Positions 19,420 through 29,130 are shown, counted from the first letter of the stretch. The stretch: DNA of 64,000 nt from Nitrospirota bacterium (GCA_004296885.1 SCVN01000023.1:248001-312000), one strand, 5' to 3'. The notes: a model not told the origin generated them from the sequence alone. Numbers and translations are program-made.

Positions 19420-19436
19420 GACCCAGTGAACAGTCC

Positions 19437-19466
19437 GTGCCAGGCGCGTCAGACGACGCCCGGCAC
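19437..19466 (+). promoter_or_regulatory. Leader hairpin upstream of mrp
   Basis: GTGCC-A-GGCG-CGTC pairs with a GACG-A-CGCC-C-GGCAC arm, a nearly continuous stem of about 13 bp with a 3-base loop. It lies between the promoter candidate and the TAGGAGG ribosome site. No poly-U follows, so it is not a terminator. Function unknown. Confidence 0.45.
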
Positions 19467-19492
19467 CATGACGAGGGTAGGAGGCTGATTCC

Positions 19493-20383
<891 letters not shown>

Positions 20384-20408
20384 ACCCGCAACGATAAAGG
20401 AGAAGATC

Positions 20409-20714
20409 ATGGCGGAATTCGTGCGAGTGGCGGGAGCGGGAGATGTCAAAGCCGGCACCGGCATCACGGTTGAAGCAAACGGCCAAGCCATCGCCCTGTT
20501 CAACGTGGACGGGACCTTTTACGCAATCGACAACACCTGCGTGCATCGGGGCGGGCCTTTGGGAGAAGGCGAGCTGACCGGCGACACCGTCGCCTGTCCC
20601 TGGCATGGCTGGGAATACAACGTCAAAGACGGCAAGTGCTCCACCAGCCCCTCGGCTTGCGTCAAGACCTATGAAGTGAAAGTCGAAGGGCAGGACATAA
20701 AGGTTCTCTTGTAA
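20409..20714 (+). CDS. Rieske [2Fe-2S] ferredoxin-type protein
   Basis: 101 aa single Rieske domain. Cluster motifs CVHRGG and CPWHGWEY supply the two Cys and two His ligands. Resembles small ferredoxins of dioxygenase systems and NirD-like proteins rather than the bc1 Rieske subunit: no membrane anchor and no disulfide-bearing second Cys pattern. AAAGGAG lies upstream of the ATG. It probably carries electrons for an unidentified oxidoreductase; the partner is not adjacent. Confidence 0.92.
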   Translation: MAEFVRVAGAGDVKAGTGITVEANGQAIALFNVDGTFYAIDNTCVHRGGPLGEGELTGDTVACPWHGWEYNVKDGKCSTSPSACVKTYEVKVEGQDIKVLL

Positions 20715-20726
20715 AGGAGACCCACC

Positions 20727-21089
20727 ATGGCCACCTCCACCCATATCGACACGACGGAAACCTTCGTGCGGCTCTACGTCTTCCTCAGCCAATATCTGGA
20801 CCGTTGCCGTGACGAGGCGGCCCGCCGGTCGTTTCCCGAAGCGGAACTGCAGGCCCATCTGTCCGCGACCAAGGCCAAGATGCTGGACATCATGGCAGTC
20901 AACCGGGTGGTCAAAGAGAAAGTCTCACAGGAATGTGCCCGCATCCTGGCTCTGGGCGAGACCTGTCTGAAACAGGGGGGAGCAACCGCCTCGGTCGTGG
21001 AAGAGGTGAAGCGGGAACGGGCAATTCTCCAGAACAAGACCATCGCCCTAAGCGACCTCCTGGCGGTCTTTCGCGCGGCAGGCAATTAA
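20727..21089 (+). CDS. Small helical protein of unknown function
   Basis: 120 aa, AAAGGAG 9 bases before ATG. The sequence is predicted helical and charged (ETFVRLYVFLSQYLDRCRDEAARRSF, VVEEVKRERAILQNKTIALSDLLAVFRAAG), with no signal peptide or membrane segment. Two Cys are not in a metal motif. It sits 13 bases after the Rieske gene and just before another small unknown and lipA, so it probably belongs to the same transcript. I do not recognise a family. Confidence 0.7.
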   Translation: MATSTHIDTTETFVRLYVFLSQYLDRCRDEAARRSFPEAELQAHLSATKAKMLDIMAVNRVVKEKVSQECARILALGETCLKQGGATASVVEEVKRERAILQNKTIALSDLLAVFRAAGN

Positions 21090-21106
21090 CCCGGCGGGAC
21101 TGGGTC

Positions 21107-21472
21107 GTGCCGGAGCAGACCATCGAGAAGCACCAACTGGCCGGGGTGGACGAGCGGGATCGTGGATTCAACCGGCTGGTCGAGATCGAACCGACTGACG
21201 GGGGTCCTCGCGCTATCCTCCGGTATGAGGCGATGCTGATCGTGACCCCTCCCTGCCACACCGAATCTGCTTCGCTCGACCATCTGATCGGCCTGTTACA
21301 TAGCCGAGGCTACAGGCAGCTCCGCAGCCGGCTCAGTTTCCAAGGGACGGCCTATCTGGGCACGCAGAAGGACTGGATCGAATATCCAGACCCGGAGCAG
21401 CCAAGCCTCGTCACGGTCCTCCTACAACGGTTGCGGCAGATGTTCGGGTTCGACCGGAAGGGAACCGCATGA
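21107..21472 (+). CDS. Conserved-looking small protein of unknown function
   Basis: About 121 aa from a GTG (MPEQTIEKHQLAGVDERDRG...). The frame is open further upstream, but that part overlaps the preceding gene and is of shadow composition, so the later start was chosen. Contains ILRYEAMLIVTPPCHTESASLDHLIGLLHSRGYRQLRSRL, then TAYLGTQKDWIEYPDPEQ. Its stop overlaps the lipA ATG (ATGA), so it is translationally coupled to lipoate synthesis. No family recognised. Confidence 0.65.
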   Translation: MPEQTIEKHQLAGVDERDRGFNRLVEIEPTDGGPRAILRYEAMLIVTPPCHTESASLDHLIGLLHSRGYRQLRSRLSFQGTAYLGTQKDWIEYPDPEQPSLVTVLLQRLRQMFGFDRKGTA

Positions 21473-22371
21473 CCTTCGTCCCGCTACAGCAGATAGGCAA
21501 GTCGGAGGGAACGTCCCGGCCCAGCCAGGAACGCCAGCGACTTCCGCCCTGGTTCAAAGTCCGGCTCAGCCAGGGGCCTGACTATCGGGAGATCCGCCAG
21601 ACGATGGACCGGCTGGGGCTGCACACGATCTGCGAAGAGGCCCGTTGCCCGAATGTCTGGGAATGTTGGAACAACCGGACCGCTACGTTCCTGATTCTGG
21701 GCGACATCTGCACCAGGCGTTGCCACTACTGCGCCGTGACGACCGGCCGGCCGTTTGAACTGGACCGGGAGGAACCGTTACGAGTCGCGGAAGCGGTCCA
21801 GGCCCTGGGCTTGCGCCATGCCGTCATCACCTCCGTGAACCGGGACGAACTGCCGGACGGGGGAGCGGCGATCTTTGCCGAAACCATCAGACACATCCGC
21901 CGGCTGATTCCAAGCTGTGCCGTGGAAGTGCTGATTCCGGACTTCGAGGGCAACGAGGAGGCCCTGGCTTCCGTGGTGGCGGAACGGCCGGACATCCTGA
22001 ACCACAATATCGAAACCGTCGCTCGCCTCTTCCCTTCCATCCGCCCGCAGGGCAAGTATGCCCGGTCAATCGAGTTATTGGATTGGGCTAAGAGGCTCGG
22101 CGCGCGCACCAAATCAGGCCTGATCGTCGGGATGGGCGAGACTACCGAGGAAATCCGAGAAGTGATGCAGGACCTCCGAACGGCTCAGTGCGATATCCTG
22201 ACCATCGGGCAATATCTCCAACCCAGCAAGGACCATCTGCCCGTGGCTCGTTTCTACCACCCGGACGAGTTTGCGGCCTTCAAAACCGAAGGGCTGGCCC
22301 TCGGCTTCAGCCATGTCGAGTCCGGGCCGCTCGTCCGAAGCTCTTATCATGCTGAGCAGCAGATCCAGTGA
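21469..22371 (+). CDS. lipA: Lipoyl synthase
   Basis: Radical SAM enzyme inserting two sulfurs into octanoyl groups on lipoyl domains. 300 aa. The auxiliary cluster motif C-x4-C-x5-C (CEEARCPNVWEC) is followed by the radical SAM motif C-x3-C-x2-C (CTRRCHYC). VTSVNRDELPDGGA, LNHNIETV, KSGLIVGMGE and the terminal RSSYHA with the conserved Ser ligand are all present. Mrp encoded upstream could supply clusters. No lipB is visible here. Confidence 0.97.
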   Translation: MTFVPLQQIGKSEGTSRPSQERQRLPPWFKVRLSQGPDYREIRQTMDRLGLHTICEEARCPNVWECWNNRTATFLILGDICTRRCHYCAVTTGRPFELDREEPLRVAEAVQALGLRHAVITSVNRDELPDGGAAIFAETIRHIRRLIPSCAVEVLIPDFEGNEEALASVVAERPDILNHNIETVARLFPSIRPQGKYARSIELLDWAKRLGARTKSGLIVGMGETTEEIREVMQDLRTAQCDILTIGQYLQPSKDHLPVARFYHPDEFAAFKTEGLALGFSHVESGPLVRSSYHAEQQIQ

Positions 22372-22407
22372 ACTTACTGACAACATGATTTCCTAGACAA
22401 GTCGGCC

Positions 22408-23361
22408 ATGCCCAGCACAAAGAAACGACGAAGGAATGTTCCGGCTTCTATAGCTGACAAAGTCGCGTACATGGCGGACATGCTCTGCTGTGCGTGCGAG
22501 AAGCGAGGGCATCAAATTCATCACATCGATAGCAATCCATCGAATAACGACTTGGATAATCTAGTTCTTCTTTGCTTTGAACATCACGACGAAGTTACTT
22601 CACGTGGCGGATTATCGCGCAAGCTCTCCCCTGGCATACTCCGACAATATAGAAAAGCGTTATATCGCAAGATAGAAGCACGCAGAGAGATGTCGAGTGT
22701 TTTTAAACTCGCAAAATCGAAGAAGGCATTAACTAATACGGACCAGCTCTTTCAACTCATGCTAGATGCTGTCACGGTCAGGGAGGTGCAGAAAGTCTAC
22801 CAACAGTGCGGCCGACATGAATGGGAGCATGCCAGCGAGGTTGCTCGACAACTTAGATGGTTTACCGATTCCATTGGCCATCGAGCCAGGCATGCAATCC
22901 TGGAGATACTGGACGATATCTCATCCGGCGCAAGATTTGGAATTCCCGCACACGTGGCAAAATCCGTAGCATGTGTTGCATTCGATGCACTTCCAGTCAG
23001 AGGACTTAGAACCCCTAGTAAGCATAGAATCACACCTGAAGAAACCGAGCTTCTACACTATGGGCTATCTATCGGGCTCAATCTTGCCTATGACGGAGCG
23101 TTATATATTCACAATTTGGAAGTTGTTGAAGCAGGAGGCGAATTGCTTTGGAAAATTCTTCGATATGCTCGAATCAACAAACACAAAGTACTTCTACAAA
23201 ACACCTTAAGAGAATTTGACACCGCAGAAGACGCAGCAGCGAGAGCAAACAATACCGCCGCGCTCACTCTACTAAAAGTCCAACGCAAGCACGGCATGTC
23301 TGGAAACCATCGACACCCGGAATATCCCCTTGACCTAAACGAAAAGCTTGCCACTGAATAA
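22408..23361 (+). CDS. HNH endonuclease domain protein with unknown C-terminal domain
   Basis: 317 aa. Residues ~20-75 form an HNH/zinc-finger nuclease: MLCCACEKRGHQIHHID, then N-x3-NLVLLCFEHHDEV, giving CxxC, the catalytic His-His and a later Cys/His-His. The remaining ~240 residues are helical with no family I recognise. Clearly lower GC and different codon use (ATA, TTA, AGA) than its neighbours, so probably acquired. It lies 36 bases after lipA without an evident promoter. Could be a defence nuclease, a remnant of a mobile element or a restriction-like protein; not resolvable here. Confidence 0.75.
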   Translation: MPSTKKRRRNVPASIADKVAYMADMLCCACEKRGHQIHHIDSNPSNNDLDNLVLLCFEHHDEVTSRGGLSRKLSPGILRQYRKALYRKIEARREMSSVFKLAKSKKALTNTDQLFQLMLDAVTVREVQKVYQQCGRHEWEHASEVARQLRWFTDSIGHRARHAILEILDDISSGARFGIPAHVAKSVACVAFDALPVRGLRTPSKHRITPEETELLHYGLSIGLNLAYDGALYIHNLEVVEAGGELLWKILRYARINKHKVLLQNTLREFDTAEDAAARANNTAALTLLKVQRKHGMSGNHRHPEYPLDLNEKLATE

Positions 23362-23639
23362 TGTAGCTACTCACATTTCGGGTTAACTTGCGCAGACACG
23401 ACCGTTGCCTCATCCCCACGCTTTCCTGTGAAGATCAGGCCGCTGGAGCGGCATCGGAGCCCTGTTGTGCTCCGCCGTTGCCGAACCGACGCGTCAGCCG
23501 AAGGCTGGGGCGAGGACTGCTCGAAGTCCCGTTCGAGCAACGCTCGGGACGGGACGAGTTCCGCAGCCAAGCAAAGGTGAGGCTACGGCGGACCAACAGG
23601 GCTCTGGCATTAAGCGACAGCGGCCTGGCCTTCATATAA
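23362..23639 (+). other. Gene-poor stretch between HNH gene and the 23.7-30.7 kb cluster
   Basis: No credible gene. A hairpin GTCCCGT (23526-23532) / ACGGGAC (23549-23555) with an inner CGAGC/GCTCG is the only clear structure. A minus-strand frame (23435-23713) reads through with Ser/Arg-rich translation typical of noncoding sequence. It may be an eroded repeat or the right edge of the HNH insertion. Confidence 0.45.
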
Positions 23640-23668
23640 TTGACTCTCCTCCGACCCCTCCCTATAAT
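23640..23668 (+). promoter_or_regulatory. Near-consensus sigma70 promoter
   Basis: TTGACT (23640-23645), exactly 17 bases, TATAAT (23663-23668), about 35 bases before the ATG at 23704. It is the best promoter match seen in the window and would drive the MutL/GlmL-like cluster. Confidence 0.75.
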
Positions 23669-23703
23669 GCCGTCATCGCTGAATTTCCTGGATTTTCTTC
23701 CCC

Positions 23704-24075
23704 ATGAACCCACAGGTCAAAGCGCATCTGGCCCAGCGGATTGACGGGCTGAAAGCCGGTCTCAGACATGCCTTTGCCCTCGGCTCGCCCGATAAGCAAC
23801 TCACTGCCGAGGAAACGGCGCTGCTGGAGAAAGTCGCAACAACGATTGTCCGGCGAAAGATGTCCGGCCCGGCCCTGTTGTTTCTCGAATCGGCCGGCCC
23901 GATGAATTTCCTCGGCAGCCAGGCCTTGCACTTCCTGGCCCCCATCCTCGACCTGGCCTGCGACGCGCGGGAGGTCGAGCTGGCGGCTCATCTTCTTGAA
24001 CGGCGCGACGCCATCTCCCACCTCATCGCCATGATTGAAGCCTTGGACAGTCCCGGGACGACCGTTCCTCAATGA
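23704..24075 (+). CDS. Small helical protein, first gene of the MutL/GlmL-like cluster
   Basis: 123 aa, no signal or membrane segment. Helical with a hydrophobic core: MNPQVKAHLAQRIDGLKAGLRHAF, EETALLEKVATTIVRRKMSGPALLFLESAGPMNFLGSQALHFLAPILDL. The FLESxxPMNF-LxSQ-x-LHFL-x-P stretch has the look of a conserved motif. The stop overlaps the next ATG (ATGA), so it is probably made in step with the ATPase-like protein. Possibly an adaptor; no function can be assigned. Confidence 0.75.
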   Translation: MNPQVKAHLAQRIDGLKAGLRHAFALGSPDKQLTAEETALLEKVATTIVRRKMSGPALLFLESAGPMNFLGSQALHFLAPILDLACDAREVELAAHLLERRDAISHLIAMIEALDSPGTTVPQ

Positions 24076-25916
24076 CGCCCGCACCCGCCTCGCCGACAAG
24101 CCAGCAGGGAGATCATCCGCTCTCGGTGATCATTGCCACGGATTGCGGCAGCACCACGACCAAGGCCATCCTGATCGAGAAAGTCGGCAACGAATACCGG
24201 CAGACTTACCGGGGCGAAGCGCCCACCACGGTCGAAGCCCCGTTCGAGGACGTCACCCGCGGGGTCCTGAACGCCTTCGCCGAAGTCGAAGAGCTTTCCG
24301 GCCGCAAGATTCTGGACGGGGAGCGGATCATCACGCCGGCGCGGGAGGAGCAAGGCAAGAAAGTCGGCGTGGATATCTATGTCTCCACCAGCAGCGCCGG
24401 AGGCGGCTTGCAGATGATGGTGGCCGGGGTCGTCCAAAACATCAGCGGGGAGAGCGCGCAACGTTGCGCCCTGGGGGCCGGCGCGATCGTCATGGACGTC
24501 CTGGCCAGCAACGACGGCCGCTTGCCGCACGAGAAGATCGAGCGGATCAGGAGGCTGAGACCAGACATGATCCTCCTCTCCGGCGGGACCGACGGCGGCA
24601 CCGTCACCCACGTGGTGGAGATGGCCGAATACATCGCCGCGGCCGAGCCGCGCCCCAGGCTGGGCATGAGCTATTCGCTCCCGCTCATCTATGCCGGCAA
24701 CAAGGATGCGCAGCCGCGCATCAAGGACATCCTGGAGCAGAAGACCGCCCTGACCCTCACCGAGAATCTGCGTCCCACGCCGGAGCGGGAAAACCTGGCC
24801 CCGGCCCGCAACAAGATCCACGACTTGTTCCTGGAGCACGTCATGGCCCAGGCGCCGGGTTACAAGAAATTGATCGACTGGACCGGAGCGCCGATCATGC
24901 CGACGCCGGCCGCGGTGGGACTCATCATGCAGACCATCGCCAAGCGGGAAAACCTGAACCTGATCGGCGTGGACATCGGCGGCGCGACCACCGACGTCTT
25001 CTCCGTCTTCGGGGAGACCTTCAACCGGACCGTGAGCGCCAACCTGGGCATGTCCTACAGCATCTCCAACGTCCTGGCCGAGGCGGGTCTGGCGAACATC
25101 ATGCGCTGGGTGCCGTTTACGCTCGAGGAACAGGTCCTGCGCAACCGGATCAAGAACAAGATGATCCGGCCGACGACGATTCCCCAAACTTTGGACGAAC
25201 TCCAGATCGAGCAGGCCATCTCGCGGGAAGCCTTGCGGCTGGCTCTCATCCATCACAAGTCCCTGGCGACCGGCTTGAAGGGCGTCCAGCAGGAACGCAC
25301 GATCTCGGACATCTTCGAGCAGCAAGCTTCGGGTAAGACCCTGATCGACATGTTGAAGCTGGACTTGATCGTCGGGAGCGGCGGCATCCTGTCCCATGCG
25401 CCGCGCCGTATCCAATCCATGCTGATGATGGTGGACGCCTACGAGCCGCTCGGCTTCACGGTCCTCTCCGTGGACAGCATCTTCATGATGCCGCACCTGG
25501 GCGTCCTCTCCACGGTCAACGAACAGGCGGCGACGGACGTGTTCGTCCGCGACTGCATGGTCTACCTGGGCACCTGCGTCGCGCCGATCGGGCAGGGGAA
25601 GGACGGGGAACGTTGCGCCGACTATACGATCACCTTCGGCGGAAACCGATCAGCCGAGACCGGCGCCCTGGCCTTCGGCGACCTGAAGCTCTTGCCCCTC
25701 GGCACGGAGGAGCGGGCGACCGTCGAGCTGCGACCGGCCAAGAATGTAGACATGGGCTCAGGCAAAGGCACAGCAGTCACCCGTGAAGTCAGGGGAGGGG
25801 TGGTAGGGTTGCTGCTCGACGGCCGGGGCCGCCCGCTCCAGTTGCCTGGCGACAACCAGGCCAGGCTCAAGGCGCTCACAAAGTGGTATCAGGCGGTGGA
25901 CTTGTATCCGAGATGA
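24072..25916 (+). CDS. MutL/GlmL-family actin-fold protein (glutamate mutase accessory-like)
   Basis: 614 aa. Two ASKHA nucleotide-binding signatures are visible: IATDCGSTTTKAILIE near residue 23 (phosphate 1) and LIGVDIGGATTDVFSVFG near residue 300 (phosphate 2). Additional motifs are STSSAGGGLQMMV, ILLSGGTDGG and LIVGSGGILSHAP. Family members (MutL/GlmL) are encoded with the MutS/MutE subunits of B12-dependent methylaspartate mutase and are thought to be chaperone-like. No mutase, B12-binding domain or methylaspartase gene is nearby; instead four membrane proteins follow. Its role here is therefore unlikely to be mutase reactivation, but this is inference. Confidence 0.85.
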   Translation: MTPAPASPTSQQGDHPLSVIIATDCGSTTTKAILIEKVGNEYRQTYRGEAPTTVEAPFEDVTRGVLNAFAEVEELSGRKILDGERIITPAREEQGKKVGVDIYVSTSSAGGGLQMMVAGVVQNISGESAQRCALGAGAIVMDVLASNDGRLPHEKIERIRRLRPDMILLSGGTDGGTVTHVVEMAEYIAAAEPRPRLGMSYSLPLIYAGNKDAQPRIKDILEQKTALTLTENLRPTPERENLAPARNKIHDLFLEHVMAQAPGYKKLIDWTGAPIMPTPAAVGLIMQTIAKRENLNLIGVDIGGATTDVFSVFGETFNRTVSANLGMSYSISNVLAEAGLANIMRWVPFTLEEQVLRNRIKNKMIRPTTIPQTLDELQIEQAISREALRLALIHHKSLATGLKGVQQERTISDIFEQQASGKTLIDMLKLDLIVGSGGILSHAPRRIQSMLMMVDAYEPLGFTVLSVDSIFMMPHLGVLSTVNEQAATDVFVRDCMVYLGTCVAPIGQGKDGERCADYTITFGGNRSAETGALAFGDLKLLPLGTEERATVELRPAKNVDMGSGKGTAVTREVRGGVVGLLLDGRGRPLQLPGDNQARLKALTKWYQAVDLYPR

Positions 25917-25921
25917 GTCTA

Positions 25922-25995
25922 TCAAGTCGGAAAGTGTGAAAGTCTTTCAAATACCGACCCTATAACTTTTAGACTTTTCGACTTTCCAACTTTGA
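25922..25995. repeat. Intergenic hairpin built of 8-base units (AAAGTNNN)
   Basis: The left arm has AAGTCGGA, AAGTGTGA, AAGTCTTT. The reverse complement of the right arm reads AAAGTTGG, AAAGTCGA, AAAGTCTA, AAAGTTAT. The two arms pair imperfectly over about 28 bases around a 12-base loop. It lies between two genes of one cluster. Confidence 0.7.
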
Positions 25996-26006
25996 GACGC
26001 TAATTT

Positions 26007-27140
26007 ATGGCCCATTCCTACACACCAGGCCTGACAGTCACCGAGACAGCGGTGCTTCGCAAACGTCGGCTCCTGCCCATTCCCGGCACGGTCACGGTGA
26101 AGACCGGCGATCAGGTCCAGGCCAATACGGTGGTCGCGCGGACCGAGCTGGCCGGCAAGGTCCACGTGGTGAACGTGGCCAACCTGCTCGGAGCGGCGCC
26201 GGACGAGATCAGAGACTATCTGACCAAGAAGGAAGGGGAGACGATCACCCGCGATGAAGTAATCGCCGAGAGCAAGCCTTTGATCAAGTGGTTCAGGACC
26301 GAGATCCGGTCGCCCATTGCAGGCAAGCTGGAGTCCGTTTCCTTGATCACGGGACAAGTCCTCCTGCGCGAGCCGCCCAAGGCCCTGGAACTCCTGGCCT
26401 ATGTGGACGGGACCGTCGTCGAGGAACTGCCCGGCCAGGGCGTCACGGTGGAATGTACCGCCAGCTTCGTGCAGGGCATCTTCGGCATCGGGGGAGAGAC
26501 CTGGGGGGAACTGGCCATGGCGGTCCGGTCGCCGGATGAGCAGCTCACGCCTGGCCATCTCCAGCCCTCGATGAAAGGCAAGATCGTGGTCGGCGGTTCG
26601 TTCCTGGGGGCCGACACGATGGCCAAGGCCAGGGAGATCGGCGTGGCGGCCCTGGTCGTCGGGGGCATCCACGATAAGGATTTACGCGAGCTGTTGGGCT
26701 ATGATCTGGGCGTAGCGATCACCGGAACCGAGCGGATCGGCTTTACTCTCGTCATCACGGAAGGATTCGGCGTGATCCCCATGGCGGCCAAGACCTTTGC
26801 CCTGCTGGCAACCCATGAAGGTCAAAAGGCGTCAATTTCTGGCGCCACGCAAATCAGAGCCGGCGTCATCCGGCCGGAGATCATCATTCCGAAGCCTGCC
26901 AAGTCCGCCGCGGCGCAGCCTTCCGGCAAGGGAGCGGAAGAGCGGGCCGGCATCCAGGCCGGCGATCAGGTCCGGGTCATCCGCGACCCATTATTCGGCC
27001 GGATCGGCAACGTGAAGTCACTGCCGACGGATCTGCGACTGATTGAAACAGAAAGCCACGTCCGGGTGCTCGAAGTCGGGTTTGCGGATGGAAGCTCGAC
27101 CGTGATTCCCAGGGCCAACGTGGAACTCATCGAAGGCTGA
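26007..27140 (+). CDS. Barrel-sandwich/KOW-like protein of unknown function
   Basis: 377 aa, soluble. The N-terminus (LRKRRLLPIPGTVTVKTGDQVQANTVVARTEL) resembles a biotinyl/lipoyl-type barrel sandwich half as in RnfC or RNA polymerase beta'. A second such half may lie around FRTEIRSPIAGKLESVSLITGQVLL. The centre has ALVVGGIHDKDLRELLGYDLGVAITGTE. The C-terminus (IQAGDQVRVIRDPLFGRIGNVKSLP...VIPRANVELIEG) looks KOW/SH3-like. There is no acceptor Lys in an MKL motif, so it is not obviously biotinylated. It lies between the ATPase-like gene and membrane proteins, so it may be a scaffold. Confidence 0.75.
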   Translation: MAHSYTPGLTVTETAVLRKRRLLPIPGTVTVKTGDQVQANTVVARTELAGKVHVVNVANLLGAAPDEIRDYLTKKEGETITRDEVIAESKPLIKWFRTEIRSPIAGKLESVSLITGQVLLREPPKALELLAYVDGTVVEELPGQGVTVECTASFVQGIFGIGGETWGELAMAVRSPDEQLTPGHLQPSMKGKIVVGGSFLGADTMAKAREIGVAALVVGGIHDKDLRELLGYDLGVAITGTERIGFTLVITEGFGVIPMAAKTFALLATHEGQKASISGATQIRAGVIRPEIIIPKPAKSAAAQPSGKGAEERAGIQAGDQVRVIRDPLFGRIGNVKSLPTDLRLIETESHVRVLEVGFADGSSTVIPRANVELIEG

Positions 27141-27142
27141 GG

Positions 27143-28405
27143 ATGAACGAAGCGCGTGACATGACCGGCTTAATAGGATGGGCGCGCTTGCTGGTTCTGG
27201 CAATCGCCCTGGTCGCAGCCTGGCCGGCAGCCCTGTGGGCGTCCGGAGTCTCGGCCCCGCGCGAAGTGCAGGTCTTCGACACCCCCAACGACGGAGGCGG
27301 AGGCCTCACGGTGACCTGGGCGCCCGAGCCGGGGGAAGGGCCGTCGGTTCACTATCACGTCATGCTAGCCGCAGCCCAGGACGGGGCTTCGGCCAAGCAA
27401 CTGGCTGAGTTCCCCGCCAACAGCCACTATGCGAAGGAGCTCAAGAACCCCTGGTGGACCCGCCCGGTCCCCATGACCTATCACCAATACGACATCAAGA
27501 CTGGCAAGGGCGTCGAACTCAAGGACGGGACTTCCTACGTCGTGACCCTCGCCATGACCAACGGGGAGGAGCGGGCCGAGACAAGGGCGGCGCCGGCCAC
27601 GCCGGAGCCCAATTGGATCAACTGGAACCAGGCCAACAATCTGCTGCTTGTCCTGCTGTTCGGCGCGGTGCTCTTCGCCTCGATCCAGGCGGCCAAGAAA
27701 CGGGAGATATTCCTCCGACGCATCGCCGGGCTGGACGCGGTGGACGAGGCGATCGGGCGGGCCACGGAGCTGGGCAAGCCGATTCTTTATCTCACCGGCG
27801 CCGGCGACATGAGCGAACCCTCCACGATCGCCGCCGCCGTGATCCTCGGCCGCGTGGCCAAGCGCGTCGCCGCCTATGAAACGGACCTCATGGTGCCGCA
27901 TCGGGACCCGATCGTCATGGCCGTCTGCCAGGAGATCACCAAACAATCCTATCTGGAGGCGGGCAAGCCGGATGTCTTCAAGGAAGACTCCAATTTTTTC
28001 ATCACCACCGACCAGTTCAGCTACACGGCCGCCGTGGACGGGATCATGTTGCGGCGCAAGCCAGCCGCCAACTTCTTCATGGGCTCCTACTTCGCCGAGT
28101 CGCTGCTGCTGACCGAAACCGGCGCCAGCACCGGCGCCATCCAGATTGCCGGCACCGACTCCGACCACCAGTTGCCCTTCTTCGTGACAACCTGCGACTA
28201 TACGTTGATCGGAGAGGAGCTCTACGCGGCCAGCGCCTACCTGTCGCGCGAGCCGGTCCAGGTGGGCACGTTGCGCGGGCAGGACATCGGCAAGGGCATC
28301 ATCCTCTGCGTGCTGGGGATCGGGACGATCCTGGCGACGAGCGGCATCCTGTTCGGCACGGAGTTCCAAACGCTCTTTCTCGATTTCTTCAAGGACGTGA
28401 AATGA
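27143..28405 (+). CDS. Signal-bearing membrane protein with FN3-like domain
   Basis: 420 aa. A signal peptide (LLVLAIALVAAWPAALWASG) is followed by a fibronectin-III-like extracytoplasmic region (APREVQVFDTPNDGGGGLTVTWAP ... LKDGTSYVVTLAMTNGEE). A membrane segment follows at ~163-182 (NNLLLVLLFGAVLFASIQA). The next ~190 residues include RIAGLDAVDEAIGRATELGKPILYLTGAGDMSEPSTIAAA and MGSYFAESLLLTETGAS, with a last membrane helix near 380-400. The second half has the look of a conserved DUF. Two bases after the previous stop and overlapping the next start by 4. Function unknown. Confidence 0.8.
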   Translation: MNEARDMTGLIGWARLLVLAIALVAAWPAALWASGVSAPREVQVFDTPNDGGGGLTVTWAPEPGEGPSVHYHVMLAAAQDGASAKQLAEFPANSHYAKELKNPWWTRPVPMTYHQYDIKTGKGVELKDGTSYVVTLAMTNGEERAETRAAPATPEPNWINWNQANNLLLVLLFGAVLFASIQAAKKREIFLRRIAGLDAVDEAIGRATELGKPILYLTGAGDMSEPSTIAAAVILGRVAKRVAAYETDLMVPHRDPIVMAVCQEITKQSYLEAGKPDVFKEDSNFFITTDQFSYTAAVDGIMLRRKPAANFFMGSYFAESLLLTETGASTGAIQIAGTDSDHQLPFFVTTCDYTLIGEELYAASAYLSREPVQVGTLRGQDIGKGIILCVLGIGTILATSGILFGTEFQTLFLDFFKDVK

Positions 28406-29052
28406 TCTTCTTCCGCCGCCAACTGCCCCTGCTGATCACGCTCGTGACGGGAATCGTCTTCGCGGCCCAGTATTACGTGCCGCATCCCGCCTCCGAGGAG
28501 ATGCTGACCACCGTCACCAAGTGGTTGCAGATCATCGGCGGCTTCGCGCTCGTGCTGGGCGTCACCAGTCTTTTCCATCTCCATGCGGTCAAGATCCGCC
28601 GCAAGGAGCCGGGCTGGGGCTACAGCTTCGTCCTCTACGCGGCCATGCTCGGCACCATCGCGGTCGGGCTCTGGCTGGAGGGGAAGGAAACGGTCAACGG
28701 CACCATGACCGCCTTCGGCTGGATCTACAACTTCATGATGGTCCCGCTCCAGGGCACCATGTTTGCCATCCTGGCTTTTTTCATCGCCTCGGCCGCCTAC
28801 CGGTCGTTCCGGGCCAGGAGCCGCGAAGCGGCGGTGCTCCTGATCGCCGCCATCATCGTGATGATGGGCCGGGTGCCGCTGGGGGAGTATCTGGTGCCGA
28901 TCAGCGGAGACATCACGCAATGGATTTTGAACGTGCTCAACGCCTCGGTGCGGCGCGCGATCCTGATCGGGGTCAGCCTGGGCGCCGTCGCCCTGTCGCT
29001 GAAGATCATCTTCGGAGTCGAGCGCGCCTATCTGGGCGGGGGAAAGGAGTAA
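28402..29052 (+). CDS. Polytopic membrane protein (about 6 TM)
   Basis: 216 aa with hydrophobic segments near residues 8-25, 43-62, 75-93, 112-132, 142-160 and 183-203, separated by short charged loops (HAVKIRRKEPGW, RSFRARSREAA). No transporter or enzyme motif was recognised. ATGA overlap with the upstream gene implies co-translation. Likely a membrane subunit of the same complex as its neighbours. Confidence 0.78.
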   Translation: MIFFRRQLPLLITLVTGIVFAAQYYVPHPASEEMLTTVTKWLQIIGGFALVLGVTSLFHLHAVKIRRKEPGWGYSFVLYAAMLGTIAVGLWLEGKETVNGTMTAFGWIYNFMMVPLQGTMFAILAFFIASAAYRSFRARSREAAVLLIAAIIVMMGRVPLGEYLVPISGDITQWILNVLNASVRRAILIGVSLGAVALSLKIIFGVERAYLGGGKE

Positions 29053-29125
29053 AACGTGAATGGTGAATAGTAAAAGGCACGGAAAGACTTTTCGGCCTTT
29101 CACTGTTCACCGTTCACTATTTACG
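29053..29125. repeat. Intergenic hairpin built of 7-base units (GTGAANR)
   Basis: The left arm has GTGAATG, GTGAATA, GTAAAAG. The reverse complement of the right arm has GTGAACG, GTGAACA, GTGAAAG. The arms pair over about 30 bases with almost no loop. It fills the whole gap between two cotranscribed membrane protein genes. Confidence 0.72.
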
Positions 29126-29130
29126 CATTT

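Noticed and set aside
23435-23713. Minus-strand small gene in the gap before the 23.7 kb cluster
   Set aside because: Ser/Arg-rich translation, no ribosome site, and it overlaps the strong plus-strand promoter.
24069-25496. 475-codon minus-strand frame inside the MutL/GlmL-like gene
   Set aside because: No motif; Asp/Gly/Arg-rich shadow of the ASKHA gene.
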